64,000 bases of DNA from Euglena gracilis (Eukaryota > Euglenida > Euglenophyceae > Euglenales), in the NCBI GenBank assembly GCA_039621445.1, contig CP154954.1, forward strand, positions 73,226,308 to 73,290,307. The letters are read 5' to 3'. Positions within the stretch are counted from its first letter, which is position 1; every line of letters starts with the position of its first letter. The translations under genes and the position numbers were made by a program. Positions 39,820 through 52,299 of the stretch are shown one piece after another. The notes under the pieces are model-generated. The model was not told the origin of the DNA. It worked only from the letters and a program-made list of their open reading frames with translations, and did not search any database.

Positions 39820-40040
39820 CTTTTCCACAAGGGAGCCCAGGCATAGGGGGGGGGGGGTCCCGGGGGACCCCCTTGTCGAGTTGTGAACTCAACCGGACCG
39901 GTTGAGTTCGAGGGCGTTGGGAGGGGGGGTCCGGGGTCTGGTTGGTTAGGCACAGGGGGGGGGGTCTCGCGGATCCCCTGTCGAGGTCCGAACTCAACCA
40001 GACAGGGGGTTGGACCCGAACTCGACTGCCTGCTCCCAGG
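39820..40040. repeat. Palindromic repeat centred on 39,885-39,909
   Basis: GAACTCAACCGG, one base, then CCGGTTGAGTTC: a perfect 12-bp inverted repeat, flanked by CCCTTGTCGAG and a second partial copy (TCCCCTGTCGAGGTCC, GAACTCAACCAGAC) at 39,975-40,010. Confidence 0.65.
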
Positions 40041-42646
40041 TTCTCCCCCCTTGAACCATTCTGTGGTCCAGAGAACCAAACAATGCGTCCAAGGGCATCA
40101 CAGAAAACTTGTCTTTTGTGAACGTTCCCAGGATGCTTCGGTTGAAAATTTTCGGGGATTGAACCACCGAAGCATGCAACTGGGATTGCATCCACAAAAA
40201 AAACGAAACAAAGCACACTCACCCCCCCCTCCCCCCCCTACCCGGGCTGCTTCAGACCCCAATTAGCCAATCAAGGGGGGGATAATTAGGGGGGGGGGTC
40301 GAGGACCCCTACTCCCTGAGTTTTCACCCGTGCAAAGGTCGATTTTTTGTGTACAGTTGGATTGGTCGTCCTTTTCTTATCTGGTGAATTTTATAATTTT
40401 CGAAACGGACGTTTTTGGAGGGTTTTGGCAAGTGCATGTTTTGGGGTTAAAATTGCTCAATTTCAACGGCTAATGCTTAATTTTGTGCGCAAATGCTTTA
40501 TTTTGGGAACCAAATCTTAATTTCTGACGTTGGTTTTAAATTGTCTTTTGAATTCTACAATAGTGGCAACTTTGAGCAATTTTTGGTCACTCAAATCAAA
40601 TTTGAGCTTTTTTTTTGGCCATCATTGTCCATTGGGGTAATTTCCCTAAGGAATTCCGCCATCTCTTGTCATTTGACCAATGAGAAAGCGACGAGGCATC
40701 CACTTGGGGTCATATTGTTTGCATGCACCTTGTTCAACGATGGAGAAAATTCGGCTTCCAAGGGGCGTCTCCCCCGCGTCCCCCCCCCCGCGTCCCCCCC
40801 CGGGTCCCCCCCCGTCCCCCCCGCGTCCATACACCCCCTAAAAAAAACCGCTGCCACAAGCATTTGTTCCATCAATAAATGGGATGTCCTGCCACCCTGT
40901 CCGTTGAGCATTCGGAGAAGGGAAGAACAGACAAAGAACCTTAAGGCGCAGCTCACATGTGAAAGTAATTTGCTACTTTTCCCAAGAAATAAATGAGAAG
41001 AAAGCAGGGAATTTTTGAAGCAGGTTGGGCCCTCCCCCGGGAAGTCCCAACCTGCAAGCACTTTTGTCCAGTCTGCAGCTCCCAGCCCCCCTTTGGTTTG
41101 CGTACTGCATTCGTTTGTACACTGAAGAGGTCGATAAGGTTCTTGAAAAATAAGACAGAAAACTTGAGTGTTGAGTGTTTTGATCAGCAGGCCATGGTCC
41201 ATTGTGTGCAGCTGCGTGGAAACCTGCTTCTGACCGCTTACCCATTTGAGCACCTGTTTTTGTGAACTGGAACATAAATTTGGCGTGGAGAATGCTCCAT
41301 GAGGGTAACCGTCCTTCCATATTCCATCCCTCCAAACCCATCCATGCAAAAAATTGACAATTTTTGGTTCAAAGCACAGCCCTAAAATCTTCTTTTGTAA
41401 AACGCTTCCCACGTTTCACACTTATCACATTTATCTGTTTCTGGTACCACAATTTTCTGTGAAATGTGTGAAAGTGTGAAAGTCGTTTGCCACACAACTG
41501 ATGTAGATTGTTTATGGCAATTCCTAAACAGTCCCTCACAACAAAAAGCACTTGCGTGCACACACAATTTTGTTCAAAAAATGTACAAAAATGATATTTG
41601 ATGGCGAAGTTTTGTGTGGGGAATAGAATTGAACGGCAAAGTTTGAGTTACTTCCAAAAACCATCGCACTTCTGATGGCTAACAAACCGAATTTTTACGG
41701 CCATTGGCGTGGAGTCCTAAACATCTGACTGGAGGATGTAAAATGTTTGGCCAGAGGGGCCTGAAATACCTCGCCGGATGTATGCGGCCAGAGAACATAA
41801 AACTTATGGCCGTTTGATGACAAAATGTGGTGTCAGATCTTTCCCAAATTTATCAAAATGAGCACAAATCCTGGCCTTTGAGCAACGCCGCAGGGAAAGA
41901 CCCTCTGGAGACTAGGTGGTCTAGCTGGGTCCCAAAATACCTCCCTCCCCCACCCCCAATCCAGTGCAACATTCTGGGGGGGGGGGTCCGGGACCCCCTC
42001 TCCCCCTTCCTAAATGAGCCATTCCATTGACACGACAAAAATGACCCTCCCCCCAAAAAGCCTCCAAATAATCAACTGATTTGATGCTTCAGAATCTAAT
42101 TGTCGAAAAATCACCAAGCTCAAAGCTTTTGAGTTACAATCCACTTGCAAAGTTTCGTCCATGTTAGACACTCCAGTCGACCTCCGACCCCCCCCTCCCC
42201 CCCCCGAAGTGGTCGATCAAGATCAAAATGGTCCAGACCCTCCAGTTCCCGGGGGGGGGGGGGACTCCCCCCTGCCTGATCTCCTCTCTATTTCACAAAA
42301 CCAGAGCTGGGGATATTTTTTAAGGAGGCTGGGAAAAGATGCTGGAAGGGGGAAAATAGCTGGGTGCCGCCCGTGGAAGGGGATAAAAGGGGAGTACGTC
42401 CGTCCACTGACTTACATTTTTGGAAGGAATGGTCAGTTTTTGACTGTTGTTCACGACCTTTCGATTTAGCTTCACCGGTGGCCTGGTCGATGACCCTCCT
42501 GCCTAGTTTTTGGGCTCGTTGAGGGGGAGAAGTATCAAAAAGTTATACTCACCATTCTATTGGCGCTTTTTTTGATGGTCTCCCGGTTGAGCTTTGGAAA
42601 GCTCTCTGCATCATTCGTGGCTTCTTCCCTCTCTCTTTCTCCGCAG
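40041..42646. other. No gene recognised
   Basis: C-run arrays at 40,770-40,826. Minus frames (40,669-41,412) without domains. G-run blocks at 41,975 and 42,252. The last ~60 bp before 42,647 are pyrimidine-rich (TTCTTCCCTCTCTCTTTCTC) and end CCGCAG, a strong 3' splice site. Confidence 0.5.
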
Positions 42647-42862
42647 CTTTCAGCTCTTGGTGGCAATCAGTGGCGACTCTGCATCCGATGCCAAAAGGTC
42701 CACGAGGCCCCCGACCATTTCAGCCATTCGGACAAAGTGTGCAACCAATGCACGGCCTCGGGTCCAAAGGCTGCCGGCGTTCCTCGAAACCCATCGCGCC
42801 CATCCAGTCTTTCTAGCTCCGGCCGTCACCTGTCTGCCATTTTCAGCGAGGAAGTTATCAAG
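42647..42862 (+). CDS. Exon: zinc-ribbon module 1 plus Ser-rich tail
   Basis: Exon of 72 codons, phase 0 at both ends, after CTCCGCAG and before GTGAAC. Encodes NQWRLCIRCQKVHE then DHFSHSDKVCNQCTA: W, C-x2-C, H/F, 16 residues, C-x2-C, then a Ser/Pro-rich tail (NPSRPSSLSSSGRH). Four Cys at this spacing make a zinc ribbon or treble-clef-like fold. The same module recurs at 45.2, 47.8 and 53.7 kb. The cellular function is unknown; such ribbons usually bind nucleic acid or protein. First recognised exon; the gene's true start is not seen. Confidence 0.65.
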
Positions 42863-42884
42863 GTGAACCTCCCACACCTTTGTT

Positions 42885-42980
42885 GTCCCCCCCCCCCTTA
42901 TTATCCTTGGCCCCGGTCGACAGGAGGTTTTTTTGGACCCACCTTATTTTTTGAGTCCCCCCATATTGTCCGGTCGGGGT
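42885..42980. mobile_element. Truncated ACAATAA-family fold-back element, copy 3
   Basis: C run plus TTATTATCC, GGCCCCGGTCGACAGGAGG (cf. GGCCCCGGCCGACGGGGG at 32,842), then ATATTGTCCGGTCGGGG. Directly follows zinc-ribbon exon 1. Confidence 0.5.
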
Positions 42981-43749
42981 CTAGCAGGCAAGCAGGCATT
43001 CTTTTTTCAAGTCAAAGTTTATTTCAAAGTTTGAATTCTAAGTCATTTCGACACATTGTCAAGGCATTACCATTTTTTACGGAATTTTTAAGGCATTCTC
43101 AGGCATCATTTTTATGGCATTTGGTGCCTGAATCCGCTGATGCCTCTGTGGGGTGTGGTGATCAGGGCGGCCTGCAAGACACAGTACCCCTCCCTTTCTC
43201 CCCTCTCATGTTTGGGACTATGCCTTATTGTGTGCCCGATTTGCATACGAAGGCATTATTTTTTAAGGCGCCTTCAAAAACCTTAAAATGTGCCTCAAAA
43301 TTTTACCCACGATGCCCCAAAAATGCCTGAAAATCCCTTAAATATCCACCCAATTTTTTTTTCCATTGAGCCGATCCAACGGCGGCACGCCTGAATGAAA
43401 CCCCATCAAACAATGTATGGGCTGGACATAAAGGATGAGGCTGGTGCGCATAAAGAATGTAAGACATCAAAATGTTTCCAAAGCTTTCTGGCAAAAAAAA
43501 GAAACAAAACCTCTGTGCCAGCACATCCAGCAACACATCCATCAGGAATATGGAAAGGAGCACCATTTTCTTCCCCGTTGTAATTACTTCTCTTTAGCTG
43601 CCCTTTAGCCAAGAGGCAATCCCAGGGGGCCCCCCTTATTTCTTGTCCAGCTGACCTGCCTCCTGATTTGCATTTATTTTGCTGCCTGCCAGCATCGATG
43701 GTGGGATGCTGTCTGATTTCAATTTACCCTCTCCCCCCAAACCATAGTA

Positions 43750-44199
43750 CCTGTACAGTGCAGGGGGGAAACACAAACGTTTGTGCTTTGATTTTGAGAA
43801 AATTTAAGGTTTTTTTGCCTTTTTGCTTTTTTTTAAATGTTTTTTCTCGCGACTTTTGGATTTTGCTAGTAAAATTTTTTGACTTTGAAGAATTCCTCAG
43901 TCTGGCCCCGATTTTCCCCAAGTCAAAACATTTTGTCCATTCTTTTGTCATTTTTGCAACAAAATGCTTATTTTTATGCAAAAATTTTTTTCAGCGGCAG
44001 AGCCGAAAATTCTTCCGAGTTCTCTCCAGCAGAAAGTGCACATCCTGGGGGGCGCCGAAGGATTTTTCATCCAACTTGCGCTTTTTTGGGATTTTTGGGC
44101 TTTTCTTGGGCTTTTTTGGGATTATTTTTTGGCATTTTTTTGGCATTTCTTTGCGTCGCGTTTTTTGAGGGTCCACGTTGCGTTTCCCCCCTGTACAGG
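43750..44199. mobile_element. TIR element (CCTGTACAG ends), copy A
   Basis: Left end CCTGTACAG, TGCA, GGGGGGAAAC; right end GTTTCCCCCCTGTACAGG: inverted ends with a 4-bp gap. Interior contains CAGCAGAAAGTG(C/T)ACATCC and CGTTTTTTGAGGGTCCACGTTG. Diverged copies lacking clear ends lie at about 46,585-47,190 and 50,715-51,020. Confidence 0.6.
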
Positions 44200-44224
44200 A
44201 CAAATATATGGTCAACCGAGAAAT

Positions 44225-44833
<609 letters not shown>

Positions 44834-45157
44834 GTATATTGTACCGTTTTGTAAGCTAAATGTAAGTCGAAGGTTTTCGTACCATTTTGGTCCAGACTGC
44901 CAAAATTTTTCTGTCTCTAATATTTTTGCCTCCAATTTTCTTTGGCACCCATCGGGCTTTGCCCAAAAATAGTTTTGTTTTGCAAGTTTTTTTTTTCAGA
45001 GTCATGCCATAGCAGGGGGGGTCAATGACATCCACCACGACTGGCCAACCCCCCCCCCCCCCCTTTCGGTTGACTAGACCCCCCCCCCCGACCCCCGTTT
45101 GACCACGACTGGTACTGGGGGGGGGTACTGAGCTATTGCCCCGTGTCTCACCCGCAG

Positions 45158-45357
45158 CGGAGCTTCGGCACAGCGTGGCGGCAGTGCACCGCGTGCGGCA
45201 CCATCAAGGACGCCCTGGTGGCGTTCCGTGAGGACGACACCCTCTGTCGCGCCTGCACGGCGACAGAGGAGCCCGACTCCAGCGGGACCCCGCGCAGCAA
45301 ATCCGACAAGGATTGTGTGGACAACGGTCAATGCTATTCAGAATTGTTCATGAAAGA
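45158..45357 (+). CDS. Exon: zinc-ribbon module 2
   Basis: After TCACCCGCAG, phase 0: FGTAWRQCTACGTIKDALVAF then EDDTLCRACTATEE. C-x2-C-x16-C-x2-C with W three residues before the first Cys. A hydrophilic tail EPDSSGTPRSKSDK follows. The end is uncertain: the frame stays open to a GT at 45,358 (LFMKE before GTCATT), while the GC-rich coding character stops near 45,313. About 1,900 bp of intron separates it from the next module. Confidence 0.65.
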
Positions 45358-45669
45358 GGTCATTGTGAGGGTTCAGTGGCGAGGGCTTCAAAAATGGTTG
45401 AGCATTATTAACCATCAGTACATCATGATACAAGGTATATGACATTCCTGTGATATCTAAGTTCAAGGAATATTCCCTGTCAATAGTTCCTGTTCATTCC
45501 TTCTCAGACACAAAATAATCCTTGCACTGGTTCAGAAGAGGCAAAAACAAACTCTGGGAGAAAGAATTCAGCTCCACCACATTTGCCATTGGTATGTTAG
45601 CAACCCTTGAAAGTGCGAATATGTCAAAATGAAAGTAAATTAAGTTGTGTCTATGCAAATGTAAAGCAA

Positions 45670-45805
45670 GCTCACAATGCATATCCCCTCCCGTCCCAGT
45701 GTATTATTCCAATTCCCATGTTCCGTTCCATATCCCAATTCCCAATGCCATATCCAATATTCCAAGATTCCATATCCAATCCCAATTCCAAATCCCAGTG
45801 TATTC
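45670..45805. repeat. CCAATTCC / CCATATCC degenerate short repeats
   Basis: Recurring TCCCAATTCC, CATATCC and CCAAT words in 135 bp. No gene. Confidence 0.5.
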
Positions 45806-46089
45806 TAATTTTGTCATGTATGCCGTGTGAGGTGTTAACGTTCTTTGTTTTACATTTAATTTGGCATGAAAGTTTGAAAGTTAGCTATAACATGGGGATA
45901 ACTGTGTGAGGCACGCGACAAGATCAATTCCAACTTGTGAAATTCCGTCGAGAGGGAACACAAGGCAGGCAAATCAACAACGTTTGGTGAACACGCGAAT
46001 TACCCAGCACTGGCTTTGGGGTTGGGGTCAGACAGCAAGCACTGGCAGGGCTTCCCGGAAGGGTCCCTTAAGCTGGAGGGCACCCCATC

Positions 46090-47190
46090 CCCGGGGGGGG
46101 TCCAGCCAACCAGCAGCCTTTTTTCCAGCCCCGGACCCCGTCCCCCCCTTCCACGAGTTTTATTTATTCCGAAGGGCGGTTGGACGGTGACGGATTTTCC
46201 GCTTTCAGGGGTGCAAAAATGGGTCAAAATGGGCGAAAATTGGTCGGGTTTGGGTTGGCCAGGGCAAAATTGGGACAAAGAATTGAATTTTTTTTGCACA
46301 ATTGGCAGTTTTTTTTGGGTTTTTTTAATGTAGTTTCGATTTTTTGGTGCTCGGTTTGACCCCAACTCGGGGACCCTATTGGGTATATTTTTTTGACTAC
46401 CCCCCCCCCCCCACCTTTGCCCACTGGACACCCCTAAACAACGACCACCCCCCCGGTCGGGGATTGCAGGTCAGGGGGTCCACCCTCCTGGTCGGGGTTG
46501 TGAGAATTGGGTTGTTTTGCCTGCAACCCCCTGGTCGGGGGTTGCAGGAACCCGGTCAGTGGACAAAGGGGGGGGGATGAAAATTCTTCGTTTTGGCCCT
46601 GATTTCCCCCTGATACTAATTTTTTTCCAATTTTTTTTGGCATTTTTGCAGTTTTTGGTCAACAAAATGCTTAGGGGATGCCCACAGTGCCGGCACCGCA
46701 TGGCACTGGGTGGCACTGCGTGCGGCACTGCGTGACACCGCATGGCACTGCGTGCACTGCGTGGCACTGCGTGCCCTGCTGCCACTGAGGGCCGTTAAAC
46801 CACTTGTTTTTGCATCATTGGCATTTTCGGGCCATCAAGGGCAATTTTGGTTGTTTTGTGCAACCTTTTGCCCTTTTGGGCCAACTTGACCAGTTTTGGC
46901 TTGAAACGTCGAACAATGACCAAAAAATGCCTGCACAGCGCTACATCATTGAATTGCTTGTATGCGGGTTAAACGGCCCGCAGTGTCACGCAGTGCCACG
47001 CGGTGCCACGCAGTGCCGGCACTGTGGGGTGAAAACTTTTCCCTGGCGGAAGCTAAATTTTTTCTCTCCAGCAGAAAGTGTACATCCTGGGGGAGCTTGT
47101 AAAGGATGTTTAATGCAATTTGTGTTTTCTCCTTTTATTTGCATTTCCTTGCGTTGTATTTTTTGAGGGTCCATGTTGCATCCCCCCCCC
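46090..47190. repeat. Intron-borne repeats: GGGTCCAGCC family, hairpin, GGCACTGCGT array, TIR-element copy B
   Basis: GGGTCCAGCC(A) blocks with TTTTTCCAGCCCCGGACCC recur at 46,098 and 48,040. An 11-bp hairpin CTGCAACCCCC / GGGGGTTGCAG lies at 46,521-46,547. A GGCACTGCGT(G) array lies at 46,700-46,780. A copy of the 43,750 element spans about 46,585-47,190. Confidence 0.5.
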
Positions 47191-47700
47191 CCCCTGTCAA
47201 GCGGCTGGATTCGAGCGCTTTTCGCCTGGTTCAGGGCTGTACGGGATTCCCCAAAATCCTGTGGGTGGTGGGTCTGCCCCCTCCCCCACCAGGCTTCCTG
47301 AGGCACCGATTTTTTCTTTCCCCAAAAAATCCCTTTGGTGCCAAAGTATTTTTTGTTGGGCGGCGCTGTGGTGGCAGGGATTTTTTAAAGGTTGGACCCC
47401 AATGGAGGGGGGAAGGGGGGAGGGAGGGTGGGTCTGCCGGACTCACCGAGGGCTTTGTTGGTCCCCCGCCAGGGGGTTTGGCCATCTCTGGCCTTTTTTT
47501 TGCACAAAGGGCCGAAATTTTTTTGACCCCAGAATAGACCCCCCCAAAAGTGGCCTGGACCCCCCTTCCCTGGGTGCCAAACTGCCCCCTGGTCGGTGGG
47601 GCCCCCTGCGTCTTAAAAAGAATTAAATTTAAAAAAAATTCCTGTGTGGTGAGTGGGGGGTTCGCCCCCCCCCCCCCACCCACTCCCCCTCACTTCCCCT
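47191..47700. other. Non-coding intron sequence
   Basis: G/C-run-rich. Frames on both strands lack domains. Confidence 0.5.
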
Positions 47701-47772
47701 GCAGCTCTGGCCAGGCTTTCCCTGGCCAGGCCAACCTGGTGCGTTCCCGAGCCTCCATCCCACCCCCTTCAG

Positions 47773-47934
47773 GACCCGAAGCGTACGGATGCGATGCCGC
47801 CCGTGTGGCGGGTGTGCCGGCAGTGTGGGCAGATCAAGGATGCCAACGTGGATTTCCGGTCGTCCCTGCGGCGCTGCGACCGGTGCATGGTGCCGGCCCA
47901 GTGTCTGTCCGGCCGGGGGCCAGCGGACGGCGAG
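47773..47934 (+). CDS. Exon: zinc-ribbon module 3
   Basis: After CCCCCTTCAG, phase 0, ending at GAG before GTGGAC (phase 0, 54 codons). Encodes PVWRVCRQCGQIKDANVDF then SLRRCDRCMVPAQ, again C-x2-C-x16-C-x2-C, with the G-x-I-K-D block shared with module 2. If the GT is skipped, coding runs about 14 bp further. High GC against a low-complexity background supports coding. Confidence 0.65.
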
Positions 47935-47949
47935 GTGGACGGCCAGGGA

Positions 47950-49074
47950 CTCTTTCTGTGTGGCACGTTTCCCTACATTTGTTGTCCAATGATTTTTGTT
48001 AAAGTCACCCGAAAGTGGGAGTTCCCAAGAGCCCTGGGGGGGTCCAGCCATCCAGCATCCTTTTTCCAGCCCCGGACCCCCTCCCCCCTCCTCGAGTTTT
48101 ATTTATTTCCAGCCGCTGGAAGCAGGGGTTTTTTTTTTAGTCTTGGACCCCGGGGGGGGGTGGGGGGGTGGGTAGATTCTGGCGCGCCCCCCCCGGGGGC
48201 CCCCGGGGTCACCCAGAGGGGGGTGGGGTATACTTTTCGGCGCCAAAGGCGCCAATTTTTTTGAAAAGTGCTATTTTTAGCATTCTTCGTGATTTTTTGG
48301 CCATTTTCCGGGAAAGAAAGTGGGTCCCTGGGACCTCCCCGGGGGGCCCCAGGGGGTTGGTGGGTGGGGGGGGGGGGTGGCTGTCTGAAAAAAAAACCCC
48401 TGGCCGGAAGGGCGGCTGAATGGTAACAGATTTTTTTCTTTCAGGGGTGCAAAATGGGCCAAAAATGGGTGAAAATGGGTTGGAAAAGGTCCGTTGAAGA
48501 CAAAAAATCGGTCAAAAAATAAAGTTCTTGCATAATTTGGCATTTTTGGACATTTCTTGCAGTTTCCGTTTCATTTTTTTGGTTCCCGGTTCAACTCCAG
48601 CCCGGGTCTGGCCCAGTTCCAGCCCTGGGACCCCCATGAAGAGAATTGCAGGTGTTAGTTTTGGATTTTATAAAAACAGCCCCCAGCTTGAATTTAATTG
48701 AAAACAAGCCGTGGCAAAGTGCGCAATGCGATTTGCTTGAGAAACTTTGTTTTCCCTAACGCTCTGACCCCACAAAAAATATCAAGTCCTGTTGGAACCC
48801 CCCCTGAATGTGAGATTGGCCGTTTCTCATTATGAGGGTTTATGAGTTTTGGAACATCATTTTCAGAACGACCAGAAACACTTTGGGAGAGACTTCGTTG
48901 GGACTCAAACCAAGCGCGCGGGTGATGCACAGAACACAACGTTTTCTTGTGACTGGATCAAATTCAATCCATTCAACGGTATGCTATGCCCCCCCCTGAG
49001 CTGTTTCCCCCAAAAGAAAAGGGGTGTGAAAGTCATTGCTTGGCCTCATTGTTGGTGGGGTTGACTTGCGGCAG
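47950..49074. other. Non-coding intron sequence
   Basis: GGGTCCAGCC-family copy (48,035-48,115 and 48,440-48,480). G-run blocks at 48,150-48,240 and 48,330-48,380. No gene. Confidence 0.5.
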
Positions 49075-49340
49075 GATCACGTGTTGGCAGTCCCCAACTC
49101 CAAAACGTCCGGGGTCCCGAAACGAGGCTCTGCCGCCAAGTCGGGCCCGCCCACGCCCCACTCCGCCGACCGCCGGGCCTCTGTCCTGTCCACCGACAGC
49201 CTCGCCCCCGCGGACGCCGCTTTGCTGGATTCCGGAGGGGGCTCGGCGCGGTCCCACCACCGGAGCAACTCCACGTCACAGGCGTGTGGGGTTGTGACTC
49301 CGTTTGGCCGCCGGGGCCTCCACGACGACGAGCCCAGTGG
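49075..49340 (+). CDS. Exon: Ser/Pro/Ala-rich linker
   Basis: After ACTTGCGGCAG, open for 88 codons to a GTAAAT donor at 49,341. Translation is a typical disordered linker: SKTSGVPKRGSAAKSGPPTP, RRASVLSTDSLAP, SHHRSNSTS. RRAS and RSNS look like basophilic-kinase phosphosites (inference). It sits between zinc-ribbon exons on the same strand, as expected for a protein alternating ribbons and disordered spacers. The exact donor is uncertain since phase to the next exon does not match. Confidence 0.5.
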
Positions 49341-49954
49341 GTAAATGGAGAAGGCCCCTCCTTTTTTCCCATGAAGTGGGGTGGGTGCTCTGGGTCACCA
49401 GGGGCTAGGGCACTTTCGACCCCTGGAGGGGAGTGGGGGTTTGTCAGAGCACCCCCCCCCCCGGCACCGCAAGTGCTGGGGGCCAAAAATGGCCTTTTTT
49501 CAAGGGAAGATCGCCTATGGCCAGGCACCCCCCATCGGGGTTGGTGAACAGAAACCCCCTCCTTCTGTATTTAAGAGGCAGTGATGTAAAAAAAAAAGTA
49601 TGGAACATACTGCATTGATGGCAAGGGCTACTCTTGAAAAGGCCCTTCGCCTCAGGAGGGGTTGGCCAGTTTTGGCAAAGTGAAGTTTCCCCCATATTTT
49701 GGCCTCAAAGCTCCGCAAAATTTTGGACATCAAAAAAAATTACAAAGCTTCGTTGTGTTTTCTTCGAGGAGGAGGTGATTATTTTGGATTGATGGAAAAT
49801 ATGTGTTTTGATGTTGCCCCAGGGTCTCTCACAGCAACACACACACACACACATATAAATATTTTATATATTGCACACTTTTTTCAAAGAGATGCAGTTG
49901 AAAGTTCACATGGATTGTGCACTGAAAACGGATCGAGCTCCTAAGTGTCCAGAG

Positions 49955-50053
49955 CAGGCTTGTGCTTAGTCGGGTGCCTACCCCACGGGGGGGGTGCCTG
50001 CTAGGGACGGGCACCATATAGCACCCCCCCCCCGGTCGGTAAGCACAAGCCTG
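49955..50053. mobile_element. hAT-type MITE, 99 bp, with 8-bp target duplication
   Basis: Starts CAGGCTTGTGCTTA and ends TAAGCACAAGCCTG, a perfect 14-bp inverted repeat, with G and C runs inside. GTCCAGAG flanks both sides exactly (49,947-49,954 and 50,054-50,061). An 8-bp duplication and CAG-type ends are diagnostic of hAT. It lies 65 bp upstream of the exon at 50,119. Confidence 0.85.
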
Positions 50054-50118
50054 GTCCAGAGTATCTTGGCGCGTCCGCTGGCTGCCCGTTCCTTTTCCTT
50101 TTCCATCCCTCCTTGCAG

Positions 50119-50237
50119 GTGGACGGTGCATTGGATGCCAGCGAGTCTCCATGGCGAAAGTGCACCAAGTGCGGCATGGTGAAGGACAGCCACCTGTCCG
50201 GGGTGCTGCGCCGAGGGGCGTTTTTACGGTTGGGCCA
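50119..50237 (+). CDS. Exon: degenerate or split zinc-ribbon module 4
   Basis: After CTCCTTGCAG, phase 0: ASESPWRKCTKCGMVKD matches the first half of the module (W, C-x2-C, G-x-x-K-D). The second Cys pair is not in frame, since the translation continues HLSGVLRRGAFLRLG. Either an indel has destroyed it or the second half is in a later exon (52,134 starts with a C-x2-C). The 3' end is a guess, set at the last GC-rich codons. Confidence 0.45.
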
Positions 50238-50289
50238 CCGGATCGATGAGTGTGGGTCCGTCTCCTCTGTGCACCAAGCATCTTAGGGG

Positions 50290-52133
50290 CGCGCCATGTG
50301 AGCAGGCTGTGGGGTGTGAGCGGCACTTTCGACCCCACAAGAGTTTTTTGGGCGCCGGGGCTGGTCTTTGGCCATTTCGAATATCAGACGGCATCCACTA
50401 TCCCTCCCTCTCTGCACAGGTTGGTTTCAAAACCTGTTTGGTATTTTCGAGATTTTGTTACTGCCCAAACGTACCAGGCGGTGTGGGCCCGCAGGTTGGC
50501 TTTCCCCAGTCTAAAATGCACTGGTTGCTTTTTTTTTTGAGTGATTGACTGGGCAGGCTCATACTAGGGGGGGGGGCACCACACATTTTTTGCGTTTTTT
50601 TGGTTTTCAATTTCAAAGTGTTTTTTTTTGCATTTTATTGTGTTTCTTTTTGTGTTTTTTTTTTTATGGTGATTTTGGATTTTTTTTTGCTGGATATATT
50701 TTTTTTTATCGTGATAACTTCCTCGTTTTGGCCCCAATTTCCCCTGGGACCAAAAAATTTGTCAAAATTTTGTCATTCTTGCATTTTTTTTTGGTCAGAA
50801 AAATGCTTATTTTTTGTGCAAAATGAGAATTTTTTCTGAGTTCTCCCTTTTTCTGGCGGAGCCAATCTGAGTCCCCTCCAGCAGAAACTGTACATCCCGG
50901 GGGAGTGCTTAAAGGATTTACATGCAACTTGCGTTTTTTTTTTTGTGTTTTTTTGCGGGGGGTTTCCCCTTTTTTTGTGTCGCGTCTTTTGAAAGTCCAT
51001 GTTGCGTCCCCCCCCCCCTGCTGATAATTGAGCGTTGGTTTTGGGCAGGCGGAGGAGACTGGAGGGTCGTCGAAAGTGGCCCACGTTCTGCCAATGGTCA
51101 AAATCCATTGATTGATTTTGCTCACTTTGGATCCAGTGGGCGTGACCCCCCCCCCCCCCCGGGTCGAAAGTGGCTGATTTTCAAACTGGCTGTGTTTTTT
51201 TGAAGTGAAAATTCACAGATTGAGGGGATTGACTGCTTTTTTTCGGAGTGACTTAATGTTTTTCGCTTCAGACCCCCCCCCCCCTGGGTAGCCGACTAGG
51301 ATTGGCTGAAAGTGGCCAGCAGCGCCACCAGAAATTTTTTTTGGGTATTTTTGCCCAGAATCCTTTGGTTTTTTGATTATTTTTGGTCGAGTGGCCAAAG
51401 TGACCAACCCCCCCCCCCCGGTGGTCGGAAGTGGGTGACTATTTTTTGAAAAGTGATTGACTGGTTTTTTGAAAGTGGAAAGTCACCCTCCCCCAGGTCG
51501 ATCAGAAATGGTATTGACCCCACTCGGGGGGGGGGGGGAGGGTAATTATTTGGGGGGGCATTGCATCAGGGGGGGGGGGCATTATTTTTTTTTTCAAAAG
51601 TATCGTAAATCCATATGACTTAATACAACACGCTAAAACATCATTTTTCTCGCATTTTTTTGCGAAAAGAATTGGCATTTTTTGGAGACCAGATGGTCCA
51701 CAAATCTTAAATTTCTTGGACCATCACATGTATTTACGAAAATTTTGGTCATTTATTGCCGTGGATTCTGCTTTCAACCACATTTTTTGGGCGAAGAACG
51801 AGGTTGGCGACCTGATATCAGGGTGGGGGAGGTGCATTTTTTTTTTTGGTTGAAGTCGGACCCCAAGGGGGGGGGGTAATTTGGGGGGTACAATGGTGGA
51901 AGAGATATTTCTTTTCACTCATTTTTTCGATGGAGCACAATTTGAAAAATTGTTTCTTCCCCAGGTCTGGTTTTCTTTACACTTAAACCATCGCAATAAT
52001 GTGTATACTGTCTTAGAAATGCACAGAATCCATCTTATAACATGCCTCAAAAGTTTGAAAGTCATTGGCCAAACCAGCAACATTTTTTCCCCCGGCAATA
52101 TCCTGCCGCTGTCGTTCAGCCTGTCTCCCATAG
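50290..52133. other. Non-coding intron sequence
   Basis: Long T runs (50,585-50,715), diverged copy of the 43,750 element (50,715-51,020), C-run blocks (51,008, 51,147, 51,272, 51,407) each followed by GTCGAAAGTGG- or GGTCGGAAGTGG-type words. No gene. Confidence 0.5.
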
Positions 52134-52169
52134 AATGCAACGGCTGTGTCCGCCTTGCAGCCGGCCCTC
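52134..52169 (+). CDS. Candidate small exon with C-x2-C
   Basis: After TCTCCCATAG, reads CNGCVRLAAGPQ before a GT at 52,170. It could supply the second Cys pair missing from the 50,119 exon, but splice phases were not reconciled. Confidence 0.22.
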
Positions 52170-52299
52170 AGGTGCAGCCACCAGCTGTCAACAGGGCGAC
52201 GCCGACCACCCTTCTGCCATTGGCTTCCCATTTGACCCTGAGTGGGGATCGTTATTTCATGGCTTGTGTCCAAGCAACGTGTGAAATTGGGCAATTTTT

